Assembly: GCA_029259595.1 (NCBI GenBank) | Contig: JAJDEW010000118.1 | Location: forward strand, 1 to 57,741 | DNA from: Planctomycetota bacterium | GTDB taxonomy: Bacteria > Planctomycetota > UBA1135 > GCA-002686595 | DNA length: 57,741 nt | Direction of reading: 5' to 3' | Shown here: positions 25,783 through 34,387 of the stretch, piece by piece | Numbering within the stretch: the first letter of the stretch is position 1 | Layout of the letters: each line of letters opens with the position of its first letter | Position numbers and translations under genes: made by a program | Notes under the pieces: model-generated | The model's input: only the letters and a program-made list of their open reading frames with translations | The model's database searches: none | What the model was told of the DNA's origin: nothing

Positions 25783-27599
25783 GCGCCGCGCTCCCGGACG
25801 GCGGGCCGCGTGGAACGGCGGAGCACCATCCAATCGCAGAGGATCAGGGCCGTGATGACGACGAGCAAGACCGTCTGCAGCCGGCTCGTGCCCGCCCGCA
25901 CCGACGCCGCGGCCCCGGTCGCGGGGCGCTGCCCCGAGCGCGCGCCGAGGAGATCCGACTCACGCGCGTCCTCGAAACGCACCGCGATCTCTTCCAGGGG
26001 CCGGCCGTCCGAGCCCCACAAGCGAAAGCGCCCGGGTGCCTCGAAGTCGTCGACGACGAGGACATCCCGCGCTCGCAGTTCGCGGCGTTCCCCGCGTGCG
26101 AGGTCCTCGAGAACGTAGGTGCTTTCGGGTTCCAGGTCGTTGGCACGTCGGTACTCGAAGGCCTCGCCGATGGCGACGTTCGTGCGGGTCGACCCCGGGA
26201 GCTCGTCCCGGCGGAGGTTCACGAGGTTCGTTAAGAAGACAGGCCAGTCCGGAGAGCGGGTCAGGGACGAGCGTTTCGGATCGAGGTTGAGTCGGATCGC
26301 GCGGTCGCCGCCGACCAGGGTCTCGGTCACGAGTGCGAGGTTGCCGGCCGAGACCAACGGCACGCCGGAGAGCGTCAACTCGGGATCCGCCGACCACACG
26401 ACGCCTTCGAGGGTGATGCCGTCCAGCAGGGGCAGTCGACGCTCGAGCAGGAAGGGGCCGATGAGATCGACGCGTTCGGCTCCGAGCCGTGCCAAGGACA
26501 GCGTGGAGGTCCCGCGCACCGCGCGGGGATCGCGCGCGAAGAGCAGGTGCGGGCGTCGTTCGGGACCCGCGAGAGCGGTGTCCGGGAGCACGTTCTGCAA
26601 GTGCGGAACGCTCGGCGCGCTTGACGTGCTCCAGCCGAGCTGGACCGCTTGGTCGGGTTCGAGGGTCGAGGCCAACAGGACGGTGCGCTCGGGAGCCGGG
26701 GCGAGAAAGGCGGTGTTGTCGATCGCGAGCGCGTCGTCGGGAAGTACGACCTCGACCGTACCTGTCTCGGGCGGCAGCTCGAACGTGAGGTGTTCGCGTG
26801 CCCCGGGCGCGACGGTCACGCGCTGTCCGGTGGCCCAGGCCTCGGGGCGCGCTGCGCTCGCGCGCACGCGTACGACGACCTCGCTCGACTCTCCGGCGAA
26901 GGTGGAGACCGTCACCGACAGGACTTCCGAGCCGTCCGAGCGCCGGTAGCGCGCGGCGTGCGTGATGGCCGTGTTGGCCGACGCCTCGCCGATCGCGACG
27001 AGTTCGACTTCCGGCGGCCAGGCGTCGGTCTCGAAGCGATCGGTCACGAGTACGAGGGCTCCCTCGCCAGCGAGCTCGCGGCCGAGGCCGACGGCGGTCG
27101 AGAGCTCGTGCCGGGCGGCGGACGGCGTGTAGTCTGCGAGACGCGTGCGGGCCTCGGCGGGAAAGGCCGCGGGCCCGGCCAACAGGCGCGGTCGGCTCCC
27201 GCTCGCGATGATCGTGACGCGCGCGCGTGGGCCCAACCGGTCGATGCGCGCTCGCAGCGCTTCCAGCGCGATTTCGCGGCGGGGACCTCCGGCCGTCACG
27301 GCTCCCATGGAAGCCGACGCGTCCAGAACGCACACCAGGTGATCGGCTTCGCCGGCTCCGCAGGCGCGCGGGCCGCCGAGAGTCAGGCCGAAGAGCAGGG
27401 CCGCGAGGACCTCGAGCCAAAACGAAGCCGAGGTCCGCAAGCGCTCGCGGCGCCGTCCGGACAAGGCGACCCGGTCCTCATCGGTCCAGAGGAAGAGGGC
27501 GCTGACCGGGCGCGGGCGGAAGCGGCGGCGGAAGAGGTGCAGCCCCACGACGACGGGGACCGCGAAAAGGGCCAGGAGTCCGAGCGGGTGCAGGAACAC
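25779..27599 (-). CDS. BatA-N/VWA-domain membrane protein
   Basis: The 606-residue protein starts with the aerotolerance (BatA) N-terminal membrane module F-L-H-P-L-G-L-L-A-L-F. A second membrane helix (about 62-78) precedes a VWA domain with MIDAS D-A-S-A-S (about 92-96). A beta-rich segment and a C-terminal membrane helix (about 575-592) follow. GTG 27599 is the start that gives the conserved M-F-L-H-P opening. Its stop overlaps the start of the double-VWA gene, so the pair is translationally coupled. The MoxR and DUF58 genes that normally precede such pairs are absent here but occur 20 kb away (47371-49322). Confidence 0.85.
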   Translation of the reverse strand: MFLHPLGLLALFAVPVVVGLHLFRRRFRPRPVSALFLWTDEDRVALSGRRRERLRTSASFWLEVLAALLFGLTLGGPRACGAGEADHLVCVLDASASMGAVTAGGPRREIALEALRARIDRLGPRARVTIIASGSRPRLLAGPAAFPAEARTRLADYTPSAARHELSTAVGLGRELAGEGALVLVTDRFETDAWPPEVELVAIGEASANTAITHAARYRRSDGSEVLSVTVSTFAGESSEVVVRVRASAARPEAWATGQRVTVAPGAREHLTFELPPETGTVEVVLPDDALAIDNTAFLAPAPERTVLLASTLEPDQAVQLGWSTSSAPSVPHLQNVLPDTALAGPERRPHLLFARDPRAVRGTSTLSLARLGAERVDLIGPFLLERRLPLLDGITLEGVVWSADPELTLSGVPLVSAGNLALVTETLVGGDRAIRLNLDPKRSSLTRSPDWPVFLTNLVNLRRDELPGSTRTNVAIGEAFEYRRANDLEPESTYVLEDLARGERRELRARDVLVVDDFEAPGRFRLWGSDGRPLEEIAVRFEDARESDLLGARSGQRPATGAAASVRAGTSRLQTVLLVVITALILCDWMVLRRSTRPAVRERGA

Positions 27600-27653
27600 C
27601 GCAGGTTACTCCGGGGTCGCGGGGGCGGGGCGCGTCGTACGGAGACCGCGCAT

Positions 27654-29357
27654 TCAGGTCGCGGCCTTCTCGCGCTTCGCGAGCTCGCGGTCGCGCAGCT
27701 CGCGGCGCAGGACCTTCAGCACGGTGCTCTTCGGCAATTCGTCCAAGAATTCGATCTCGCGCGGCACCTTGTAGGCAGCCAGGTTCTCGCGGCAGTAGGC
27801 TTCGACCGCTTCTTGGGAGAGACTCGCGCCGGGTTTCAACACGAGGAAGCTCTTGACCGTTTCGCCACGCGTTGGATGGGGGAGACCGATCGTCGCCGCC
27901 TCCAGAATCGACTCGTGGGCCATCAGGACGGCGTCGACCTCGTCGGGGAAGACCTTCAACCCGTTGCAGTTGATCATGTCCTTCTTGCGGCCGCAGATCG
28001 TGAAGTAGCCGTCCTCGTCGATGCGAGCCAGGTCACCGGTGTGCAACCAGCCGTCGATCAACGTCTCCGCCGTCTCGGACGGCATGTTCCAGTAGCCCTT
28101 CATCACCTGGGGGCCGCGGATGACGAGCTCGCCTTCCTCGCCGACGGCCAGCACCTTCGAGCTGTCGTCGATGTCGACGATGCGCGCGTCCGTCTCGGGG
28201 ACCGGAATGCCGACCGTGCCGATCTTGCGTGTGCCATCGACCGGATTGACGTGCGTGACCGGCGAGGACTCGCTCATCCCGAAGCCCTCGAGAACCTTCG
28301 CGCCGGTCAAGGCTTCGAAGCGCTCGAGGACGTCGACGGGGATCGGCGCCGAGCCGGAGAAGCAGGCCTTGACCGACTTCAGATCGCGGGACTCGATGCC
28401 CGGGTAGTGGTTCAGCGCATTGTAGAGCGCTGGTACGCCCGGGAAGATCGTGACGCGGTGCTTCTCGATCGCGTCGACGATCGCCTTCGTGTCGCGCGGA
28501 TTCGGGATCAGAGCCATGGCCGAGCCGCAGGCGACCGACCAGTTCATGCCCACCGTCATCCCGAAGACGTGGAAGAGCGGCAGGCAATTCAGCATGACCT
28601 CCTTGCCGTACTCGTTCTTCGGGAACCAGGCGCTGAGCTGCTGCACGTTGCAGGACAGATTCCTGTGCGTCAGCACCGCTCCCTTCGACACTCCCGTCGT
28701 GCCGCCCGTGTACTGCAGAACGCAGACGTCGTCGAAGTCGACCTCCGGAGGCGTGCGATGCGGGACGGCGGTCGACGACGTCACCAGCTCCTTGAACCGG
28801 TGCACGCCGCTCTCGTTCGGCACCTTCGCGATCATCGGAGGATCCTGCCGCCGCAGCTTGAAGGGAGCGAGCCAGCTTAGCGGAAAGCGCATGTACTCGG
28901 GGATCGACGCGACGACGTAGTTCTTCACTCCGAGCTGGTGGCGAACGTCACGGAGCGTCCGGTCGAAGATGAAGTCCATCGTGAAGGCCAGCTCGCAGCC
29001 CGCATCGTTCCACTGGTGCTCGATCTCGCGCGGTGTGTAGAGCGGGTTCGTGAGAACGACCTGTGCCCCGAGCGTCAACGCGGCGTAGTAGGCGATGACC
29101 GTCTGCGGGATGTTCGGTAGCTGGATTGCGACGCGCGTGCCGGCCCGCACGCCGAGCCCGTCGAGAGCCGCGGCCAAACGGTGCACGTCGGTGTGAACCT
29201 CGCGGTAGCTCATGCTCCGGTTCAGGTAGCGGATCGCCGTTGCGTCGGGGACGCGCTGGACGGTCCGCTCGAGGTAGTCCGCGAGCCGAACCTCCTCGAA
29301 GTCGAGCGAAGCGTTCACGCTCGGGTCGTAGTGACGATGCCAGGGGCGTTGTTCCAA
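27654..29357 (-). CDS. fadD: Long-chain fatty acid-CoA ligase (AMP-binding, FadD-like)
   Basis: The 567-residue enzyme has the ANL-superfamily core motifs: the P-loop Y-T-G-G-T-T-G-V-S-K-G-A (about 212-223), G-F-G-M-S-E-S-S-P, the W-L-H-T-G-D-L motif, and the C-terminal K-x-x-I-N-C-N-G and catalytic lysine context K-S-T-V-L-K-V-L-R-R. It activates long-chain fatty acids to acyl-CoA through an acyl-AMP intermediate. TTG 29357 is the start: GGAGG lies seven bases upstream and the opening W-x-x-H-Y matches FadD N-termini. It follows the PD40/toroid gene on the same strand after an 80-base gap. Confidence 0.93.
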   Translation of the reverse strand: MEQRPWHRHYDPSVNASLDFEEVRLADYLERTVQRVPDATAIRYLNRSMSYREVHTDVHRLAAALDGLGVRAGTRVAIQLPNIPQTVIAYYAALTLGAQVVLTNPLYTPREIEHQWNDAGCELAFTMDFIFDRTLRDVRHQLGVKNYVVASIPEYMRFPLSWLAPFKLRRQDPPMIAKVPNESGVHRFKELVTSSTAVPHRTPPEVDFDDVCVLQYTGGTTGVSKGAVLTHRNLSCNVQQLSAWFPKNEYGKEVMLNCLPLFHVFGMTVGMNWSVACGSAMALIPNPRDTKAIVDAIEKHRVTIFPGVPALYNALNHYPGIESRDLKSVKACFSGSAPIPVDVLERFEALTGAKVLEGFGMSESSPVTHVNPVDGTRKIGTVGIPVPETDARIVDIDDSSKVLAVGEEGELVIRGPQVMKGYWNMPSETAETLIDGWLHTGDLARIDEDGYFTICGRKKDMINCNGLKVFPDEVDAVLMAHESILEAATIGLPHPTRGETVKSFLVLKPGASLSQEAVEAYCRENLAAYKVPREIEFLDELPKSTVLKVLRRELRDRELAKREKAAT

Positions 29358-29437
29358 GGTCGATCCTCCGGCGAGCCAGGATGGCGCCGAGGCGACGCCG
29401 ATCCAAGCCTTCAGACGGTTCCGGCCGTGGAAGTCGT

Positions 29438-32400
29438 TCAGCGCACCTGGAGCAGAGGCGTGAAGTAACGGTAGTAGACCTCGAGGCTCAGGACGCACAG
29501 GGCGGTCGTGTAGCTCTTGTCGTCCCGGTCGTCCCCGGCGTACTCCGCGTACACCGAGATCGGTCGCCACGAGCCATCGTCGTCCTGGGCCGGGAGCAAG
29601 GTCTCCTTCATCGCGACGTTCCAGCGTTCCCAGGCGTTGCCGCCCATGCGGAAGGCGGCGAGGGTGCCGTAGTACCAGAAGTAGAGATTGCCCCGGGCGC
29701 GGTGGACGAAGTCGTCGTCGCCCGAGTAGCGGTATCCGCGCGGGACGCGCTCGAAGAGGTAGTCGCGCGCTTCGGCGAGCTCCGGTGCCGTGATGTCGAT
29801 GCCGAGCAAGGACAGCCCGAAGAGCGCCGCCGGCGTCGACGCCGGCAGGATCGCGTACGAGGAGCGCAGGCGGGCGGGATCGTGGCTGTAGCGAAAGGCT
29901 CCGCGGCGCGGATCCCAGGCACCCGTCAAGAACCCCCGCGCGTCCCGGAAGGCCCGGTCGGGGACGTCGAGACCGCCCAGTCGGGCGGACTCGAGCGCCA
30001 TGATCTGCCAGGCGCTGATCGACACGCGCGGCCAACGGTCGCGGTTCCAGACGTGCCCGTCGGCGAAGTAGTAGGGCCAGCCCCCGAAGAGCCGCGGGTC
30101 GTCGTCGGTGCGCTGCTCGGCGAGGATGTGGGCGATCGCCGCCTCGAGCGGCCCGCGCAGGTCGGGAGCCGCGGTCAAGGCGTAGCCCTCGGCCAGGGCG
30201 TAGGTCGCGATGCCGTGACCGTAGGCCGACGAGTCACCGAAGTGGGCGGAGTCCGGATCCTGGCGTTCCAGGAGGAAGCGGATCGCGCGGGCGACGTTGT
30301 CGTCGTAGATCGAGCCCGAGCCGGGCGTGTGCCCCGCGCCCAGGAAGGCGAGCAGTGCGAGCCCCGTCTTCCCGATCCGCACGTCGCCGTACTTCGCGTC
30401 GTGATCGCGGCGGGAGCCCCACGAGCCGCTCTCGTTCTGAACCGAAGCCAGATAGGCCAAGCCGGCGGCGACCGCCTGCTCCGTCTCGGTACCTCCTCCG
30501 AACTCCTCGAGCGCGCGCAGCTTCTCCGAGCCGAAGCGATTCTGGTAGGGCGAGCGCTTCAGCTGGCGCCGCTCGCGATCGGGCGTGCGCAGAGGAGGGC
30601 GTGCAGGTGCTGCCGCGGCGACGACGGGCGTGCGTGGCGCGGGTGCGGCGAGGCGCGGCGCGCTCGCACGCTTGGTCGGGAGCGGCACGCTGACCGTGCG
30701 TTCGAAGCGCCTCGTTTCGAGCGGGACGTGCGCGGGGGTCGAGGCCTCCGTCGGAGCCGTCGTGTCGGAGGCTTCCTGTGGGGAGCGCAGGGCCAGGGGA
30801 GGGGACGTCGATGGGCGGCGCTCTCTGACTCCAACGTTCGCTCGAGGCCCCTCGGGCAATGCGCTCGGTGGCCGGAGCACGGCGCGTTCGGCCGGCGCGA
30901 TCCGCGGCACGCCAGCGGACGGCTCGGGCCACGCGGCCTCGTCGAAGCGACCGTCAGCCGGTCCCGGCCCATCCTCGCGTCCGACCGGATCGAAGGCTCG
31001 TGCGGCGAGCGCGAGCTCGGGGCGCGCCTCGGCCGCCTGCCCCGGGTCCGTCTTCGGAAGCGGCGCGAGGGCCGTCGCCGCGACCGCGTTCCGTCCGGCG
31101 TCGTTCCGGTCGAGCACGTCGGTGTGCCGGCGCGGTCCGGAAGCGGCGGTCGGCGTCGAGCGGAGTGCCGGAGCTCGCACGGCGCCCGGCCGCAGTTCGG
31201 CCGCGGCCGGCGCCCGCTTGTCGGTGTCAAGTCGCGCGGGTGCGCCGTCCACCGTTCGCGCCCCCCGCGTCGCACGTGCCCCCGCGGCGACGTCGCGCGC
31301 CGAGAGCTGCAGATCCGGCGCCGCGGCGCGGTCCGGTTCGAAGCGTTCGTGCGGGGACGCGAGCGTGGGCCCTCGATCAGGCGTGGGCGAGGTCTCGACC
31401 GCCAGGGTCGCCCGGTTCGGTCGCACCAACGTGTCGCCGTTGCGCGGGGCTGCGAAGCGCTCCGACGAAGGCGCAGCGCTCGCGGCCGGGGTCGGTGCCA
31501 GCTGCGGACCCGCGGCACGCACCGCGGCCCGGGCCGCGCTCGGTGCAGGGGCCCGTTCACCCGCGCGGGCGACGACGTCCAGCGCCGGCGCCGGTGCCAT
31601 TCGGCGCTCGATGGGGGCTTCGCGTTGGGCCAAAGCTGTCACCGGAGCGGCGTTCGAGCGCGGCGCTTCCAGGACGGCCGTCTCCCTGCCCGGTGCGTGC
31701 TCGGCGCGCTCGGGACGGGCCAGCTCGCGCTCCGCCGGACGGGCGGCGAGCTCGGCGGGCGCGCCGCTCTCCGCACGTTCGGGACTTTCCTGCGCGTCGT
31801 CGACGTGCCGCTGCGCCGAGAGCGTTCCGGCGCGCTCGCGCTCGGCTTCCGCGGGATCGCTGTCGTCCGGTGCCAGGCGCACCCGGAACGTGCGTTCGTC
31901 GCCCTCGAAGCGCATGTCCTGCGACTCGGGATAGACGTGCTTCAAGTACCACAGGAGGAAGAGGTGCGCGAGCAGCGAGACCAAGAGACACTTGTAAAGC
32001 ACCTCGAGCCCGCGCCAGGACTTGGAGAGCCAGGCCAGGAGGGCGATGACGAGCAGGGTGACGAGCAGGGCCCATTCGCGCCAGCCTGGCGGAGCGACCG
32101 GCAGGCGGAAGAGCTCGCGCGAGCGGGCGCGCACGAAGTCCGCGCGCGCCGCGAAGCCGTTCGCCTCGGCGACGGAAGGCTCACGGTCTTCGACGCGCTG
32201 GAAGAGCAGCGTGAAGCCGTCGCTCGAGAGCGCCGGCCCGCGCTCGGAGCCGTTGCCATCGAGGCCGTGCAGGGGCTGCGGTTCGAGCCACTGTGCACCG
32301 CGTCGGAAACTGCGAAACAGGTCGAAGCCTCCGCGCGCCTCGGCGCGGTCGGAGGCGAAGACCAGGAGTCGCGCATCCCCGGTCGTGGCCGGCTCGCGCT

Positions 32401-33118
32401 CGTCGAAGGGCGAGTTCAGCGCTGCCAGCGGCTCGACCTTCCAGGTCACCGCTGCGGGCCCCGGCTGCTCGGCCCGATAGAGATCGAAGTCGACACGTGC
32501 GCCGCGCGCGCGGTTCGAGGCGAAGGCCAGCACGCCGGTTCCGAGCGGACAGGGATCCGTTTCGTCCGCGGCCGTGTTGATGCCCGCACCGGCGGGCTCG
32601 GCCGGATCGAAGTGCCCGTCGCGGTACGGGGCGCGCCACAGGTCGAGTCCGAAAGCGCCGCCGCCGCGGTCGCTCGCGAACCACAGGCCGTCCGGCCCGA
32701 AGGCCGGTGCGAGCTCGTCGGCGCCGGTGTTGACGATGTCGAGCGGAACGGGCTCGCCGGGTTCTCCGTTCACGAGCCGCGCCACGAAGAGGTCGGCGTT
32801 GAGCCCGCGCTCTCCGACCGCGAAGACCAAGAGCCGTCCGTCGGGGGAAAGAGCAGGGCGCGAGGCTTCGGCAGGGAAGCGGAAGGGCGCGAGCGGTTCA
32901 GGCGCCTCCCAGACGGTGTAGCGGATGCGTTCTCCGACCGGGAGCTCGAAGCGCTCCGAGCCGTCGCTCCAGCCGGCGCCGAGCTCGAGCTCGTGGCGCA
33001 ACCACAGGTAGGACCCGAAGGCTCCGGCGGCGATGAAGAACACGATCGCGACGAGGTCGCTGCTCGCCTTCCCGCGCCGTGCGCCTCGCTCGGCCACCAC
33101 CCGTCTGTCCACGCGCAC
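29438..33118 (-). CDS. Giant PD40-propeller/terpene-cyclase-type toroid membrane protein
   Basis: The 1226-residue product begins at GTG 33118, nine bases after an AGGAGG that lies within the end of exbD. Order of parts: membrane helix (about 22-41); a PD40 (WD40-like) beta-propeller (about 85-320) with repeated L-S-P-D-G-R-L-L-V-F-type blades; two or three membrane helices (about 345-410); a long Ala/Arg/Pro-rich, low-complexity linker (about 430-860); and a prenyltransferase/squalene-oxidase alpha-alpha toroid (about 880-1226) with G-S-W-G and D-G-S-W-R-P repeats. The toroid lacks an obvious D-x-D-D cyclase motif, so binding rather than catalysis is likely. The ExbB/ExbD genes upstream suggest an energised envelope machine. 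Confidence 0.8.
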   Translation of the reverse strand: MRVDRRVVAERGARRGKASSDLVAIVFFIAAGAFGSYLWLRHELELGAGWSDGSERFELPVGERIRYTVWEAPEPLAPFRFPAEASRPALSPDGRLLVFAVGERGLNADLFVARLVNGEPGEPVPLDIVNTGADELAPAFGPDGLWFASDRGGGAFGLDLWRAPYRDGHFDPAEPAGAGINTAADETDPCPLGTGVLAFASNRARGARVDFDLYRAEQPGPAAVTWKVEPLAALNSPFDEREPATTGDARLLVFASDRAEARGGFDLFRSFRRGAQWLEPQPLHGLDGNGSERGPALSSDGFTLLFQRVEDREPSVAEANGFAARADFVRARSRELFRLPVAPPGWREWALLVTLLVIALLAWLSKSWRGLEVLYKCLLVSLLAHLFLLWYLKHVYPESQDMRFEGDERTFRVRLAPDDSDPAEAERERAGTLSAQRHVDDAQESPERAESGAPAELAARPAERELARPERAEHAPGRETAVLEAPRSNAAPVTALAQREAPIERRMAPAPALDVVARAGERAPAPSAARAAVRAAGPQLAPTPAASAAPSSERFAAPRNGDTLVRPNRATLAVETSPTPDRGPTLASPHERFEPDRAAAPDLQLSARDVAAGARATRGARTVDGAPARLDTDKRAPAAAELRPGAVRAPALRSTPTAASGPRRHTDVLDRNDAGRNAVAATALAPLPKTDPGQAAEARPELALAARAFDPVGREDGPGPADGRFDEAAWPEPSAGVPRIAPAERAVLRPPSALPEGPRANVGVRERRPSTSPPLALRSPQEASDTTAPTEASTPAHVPLETRRFERTVSVPLPTKRASAPRLAAPAPRTPVVAAAAPARPPLRTPDRERRQLKRSPYQNRFGSEKLRALEEFGGGTETEQAVAAGLAYLASVQNESGSWGSRRDHDAKYGDVRIGKTGLALLAFLGAGHTPGSGSIYDDNVARAIRFLLERQDPDSAHFGDSSAYGHGIATYALAEGYALTAAPDLRGPLEAAIAHILAEQRTDDDPRLFGGWPYYFADGHVWNRDRWPRVSISAWQIMALESARLGGLDVPDRAFRDARGFLTGAWDPRRGAFRYSHDPARLRSSYAILPASTPAALFGLSLLGIDITAPELAEARDYLFERVPRGYRYSGDDDFVHRARGNLYFWYYGTLAAFRMGGNAWERWNVAMKETLLPAQDDDGSWRPISVYAEYAGDDRDDKSYTTALCVLSLEVYYRYFTPLLQVR

Positions 33119-33122
33119 GCCT

Positions 33123-33539
33123 TCAGCCCTCCTTCCGCGTCGTTCCGACCGAGAGATTCGAGAGCCCCGCCAGGCCACAGGCGTCCATGACAGCGACGAT
33201 CGCCTCGTGTCGTGCGCCGGCCGCACCACGAATCGTCACGGGCGTCGCCGGATCGTGTTGGGCCGCGCGCTTCAGGACGCCGACGAGCTCGTCGCGGCCG
33301 AGCGCTCCGCCCTCGAAGAAGATCGTTCCGTCCTCGATCACCGTCAGCACGAGTTCGTCGGGCGTTGCGCCGGCTTCGCCCGACGACTCGGCCGTCGGGA
33401 GCTCGACCTCGATCTCGCGTTCGGGATCCAGAAAGGTCGTCGAGACCATGAAGAAGATCAGGAGCAGGAACACGACGTCGATCAGCGGCGTGAGATTGAC
33501 GACGAGCTCGTCGGCGTCGTTGTCTTCGCGGATGTTCAC
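33123..33539 (-). CDS. exbD: ExbD/TolR-type biopolymer transport protein
   Basis: The 138-residue protein has one N-terminal membrane helix (about 19-36) containing L-T-P-L-I-D-V-V-F with D21, the conserved proton-path aspartate of ExbD/TolR. A periplasmic domain follows with the usual beta-alpha pattern (L-T-V-I-E-D-G-T-I-F; V-T-I-R-G; L-S-N-L-S-V-G-T). It works with ExbB to convert the proton gradient into mechanical force. GTG 33539 overlaps the exbB stop as GTGA. Its last codons supply the ribosome site for the next, giant gene, which strongly ties the three together. Confidence 0.93.
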   Translation of the reverse strand: MNIREDNDADELVVNLTPLIDVVFLLLIFFMVSTTFLDPEREIEVELPTAESSGEAGATPDELVLTVIEDGTIFFEGGALGRDELVGVLKRAAQHDPATPVTIRGAAGARHEAIVAVMDACGLAGLSNLSVGTTRKEG

Positions 33540-34225
33540 GCTTCCGTCCTCGCCTCGAGCGCCGGGAGGCGCTCGCGCTCGAGCAGGCTCTCGAGCTCGA
33601 GGTACAGGTCTTCCGAGCGCCGAACGAAGCGGTCGATACGCCCCTTGAACCAGTAGTAGGCGGCCTGCGTCGGGATCGCGACGGTGAGGCCGGCTGCGGT
33701 CGTGATCAGGGCCTGGCTGATTCCGGACGCGAGCAGCTCGGGTTTGCCGAGTCCGTCGTTCACCGCGATGCTCGAGAAGGCTTCGATCATGCCCCAGACC
33801 GTGCCGAGCAGCCCGAGTAAGGGAGCGATCATGCCGACCAGCACGAGCGGCTTCAGGTTTGCGCCGAGGCGCTTGACCTCGCGGTAGCCGGCGTCTTCGA
33901 CCGCCTTCTCCATCTCGAGCAGGGGGCCGCGCGCGCGCCGCAAAGCCGCACCGAGGATGCGTCCCAACGGGCGCGGGTCTTCCTCGCAAGCGCGCAGAGC
34001 ATCGCCCGGACCGCGCGCGTCGGCGACCTCGAGGATGCGCTTGCCGTAGCTGGCCGAGCCGAGCTCGTTGCCGCGCAGCCGGATCGAGCGCTCGACGACG
34101 TACATGACGGCCACGATCGAGCAGAGCGCGATCGGGATCATGAGCGGACCGCCGTTCAGGACCATGTCGAAGACGGAATCGAGGGTGAGCGGCTCGGCCG
34201 CCCGCAGGGGTTCGGGTTGCAGCAT
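33536..34225 (-). CDS. exbB: ExbB/TolQ/MotA-type proton channel
   Basis: The 229-residue membrane protein has three transmembrane helices: about 27-46, 130-152 and 168-190. It carries the family motifs P-L-L-G-L-L-G-T-V-W-G-M-I-E-A-F and the later A-L-I-T-T-A-A-G-L-T-V-A-I-P. ExbB subunits form a pentameric proton channel around ExbD. It is coupled to exbD by a four-base overlap. Upstream on the same strand, 162 bases away, is a large TPR protein, a frequent neighbour of such systems. Confidence 0.93.
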   Translation of the reverse strand: MLQPEPLRAAEPLTLDSVFDMVLNGGPLMIPIALCSIVAVMYVVERSIRLRGNELGSASYGKRILEVADARGPGDALRACEEDPRPLGRILGAALRRARGPLLEMEKAVEDAGYREVKRLGANLKPLVLVGMIAPLLGLLGTVWGMIEAFSSIAVNDGLGKPELLASGISQALITTAAGLTVAIPTQAAYYWFKGRIDRFVRRSEDLYLELESLLERERLPALEARTEA

Positions 34226-34387
34226 GTCGTCAGTCTCGTCTCGTAGCGGGGTCGAACGACCCCGGTCTCGTTCGGATTCGATCAGGTGAGAGGAAGGAAG
34301 CCTCCGTCGTCGGACCCCGAAGAGCTGCCCTGAGCCTCTTCGCGTACCCCACGTACCCTCCGCGTCAGGAGGCTTCCCCCCAGTTCG
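34226..34387 (-). promoter_or_regulatory. Gap with two inverted repeats before exbB
   Basis: CGGGGTC/GACCCCG (34247-34253 and 34258-34264) forms a tight hairpin with a GAAC loop. A ten-base perfect inverted repeat GGAAGCCTCC (34296-34305) and GGAGGCTTCC (34368-34377) encloses 62 bases. These may attenuate or process the transcript between the TPR gene and exbB. No T tract is present. Confidence 0.4.
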
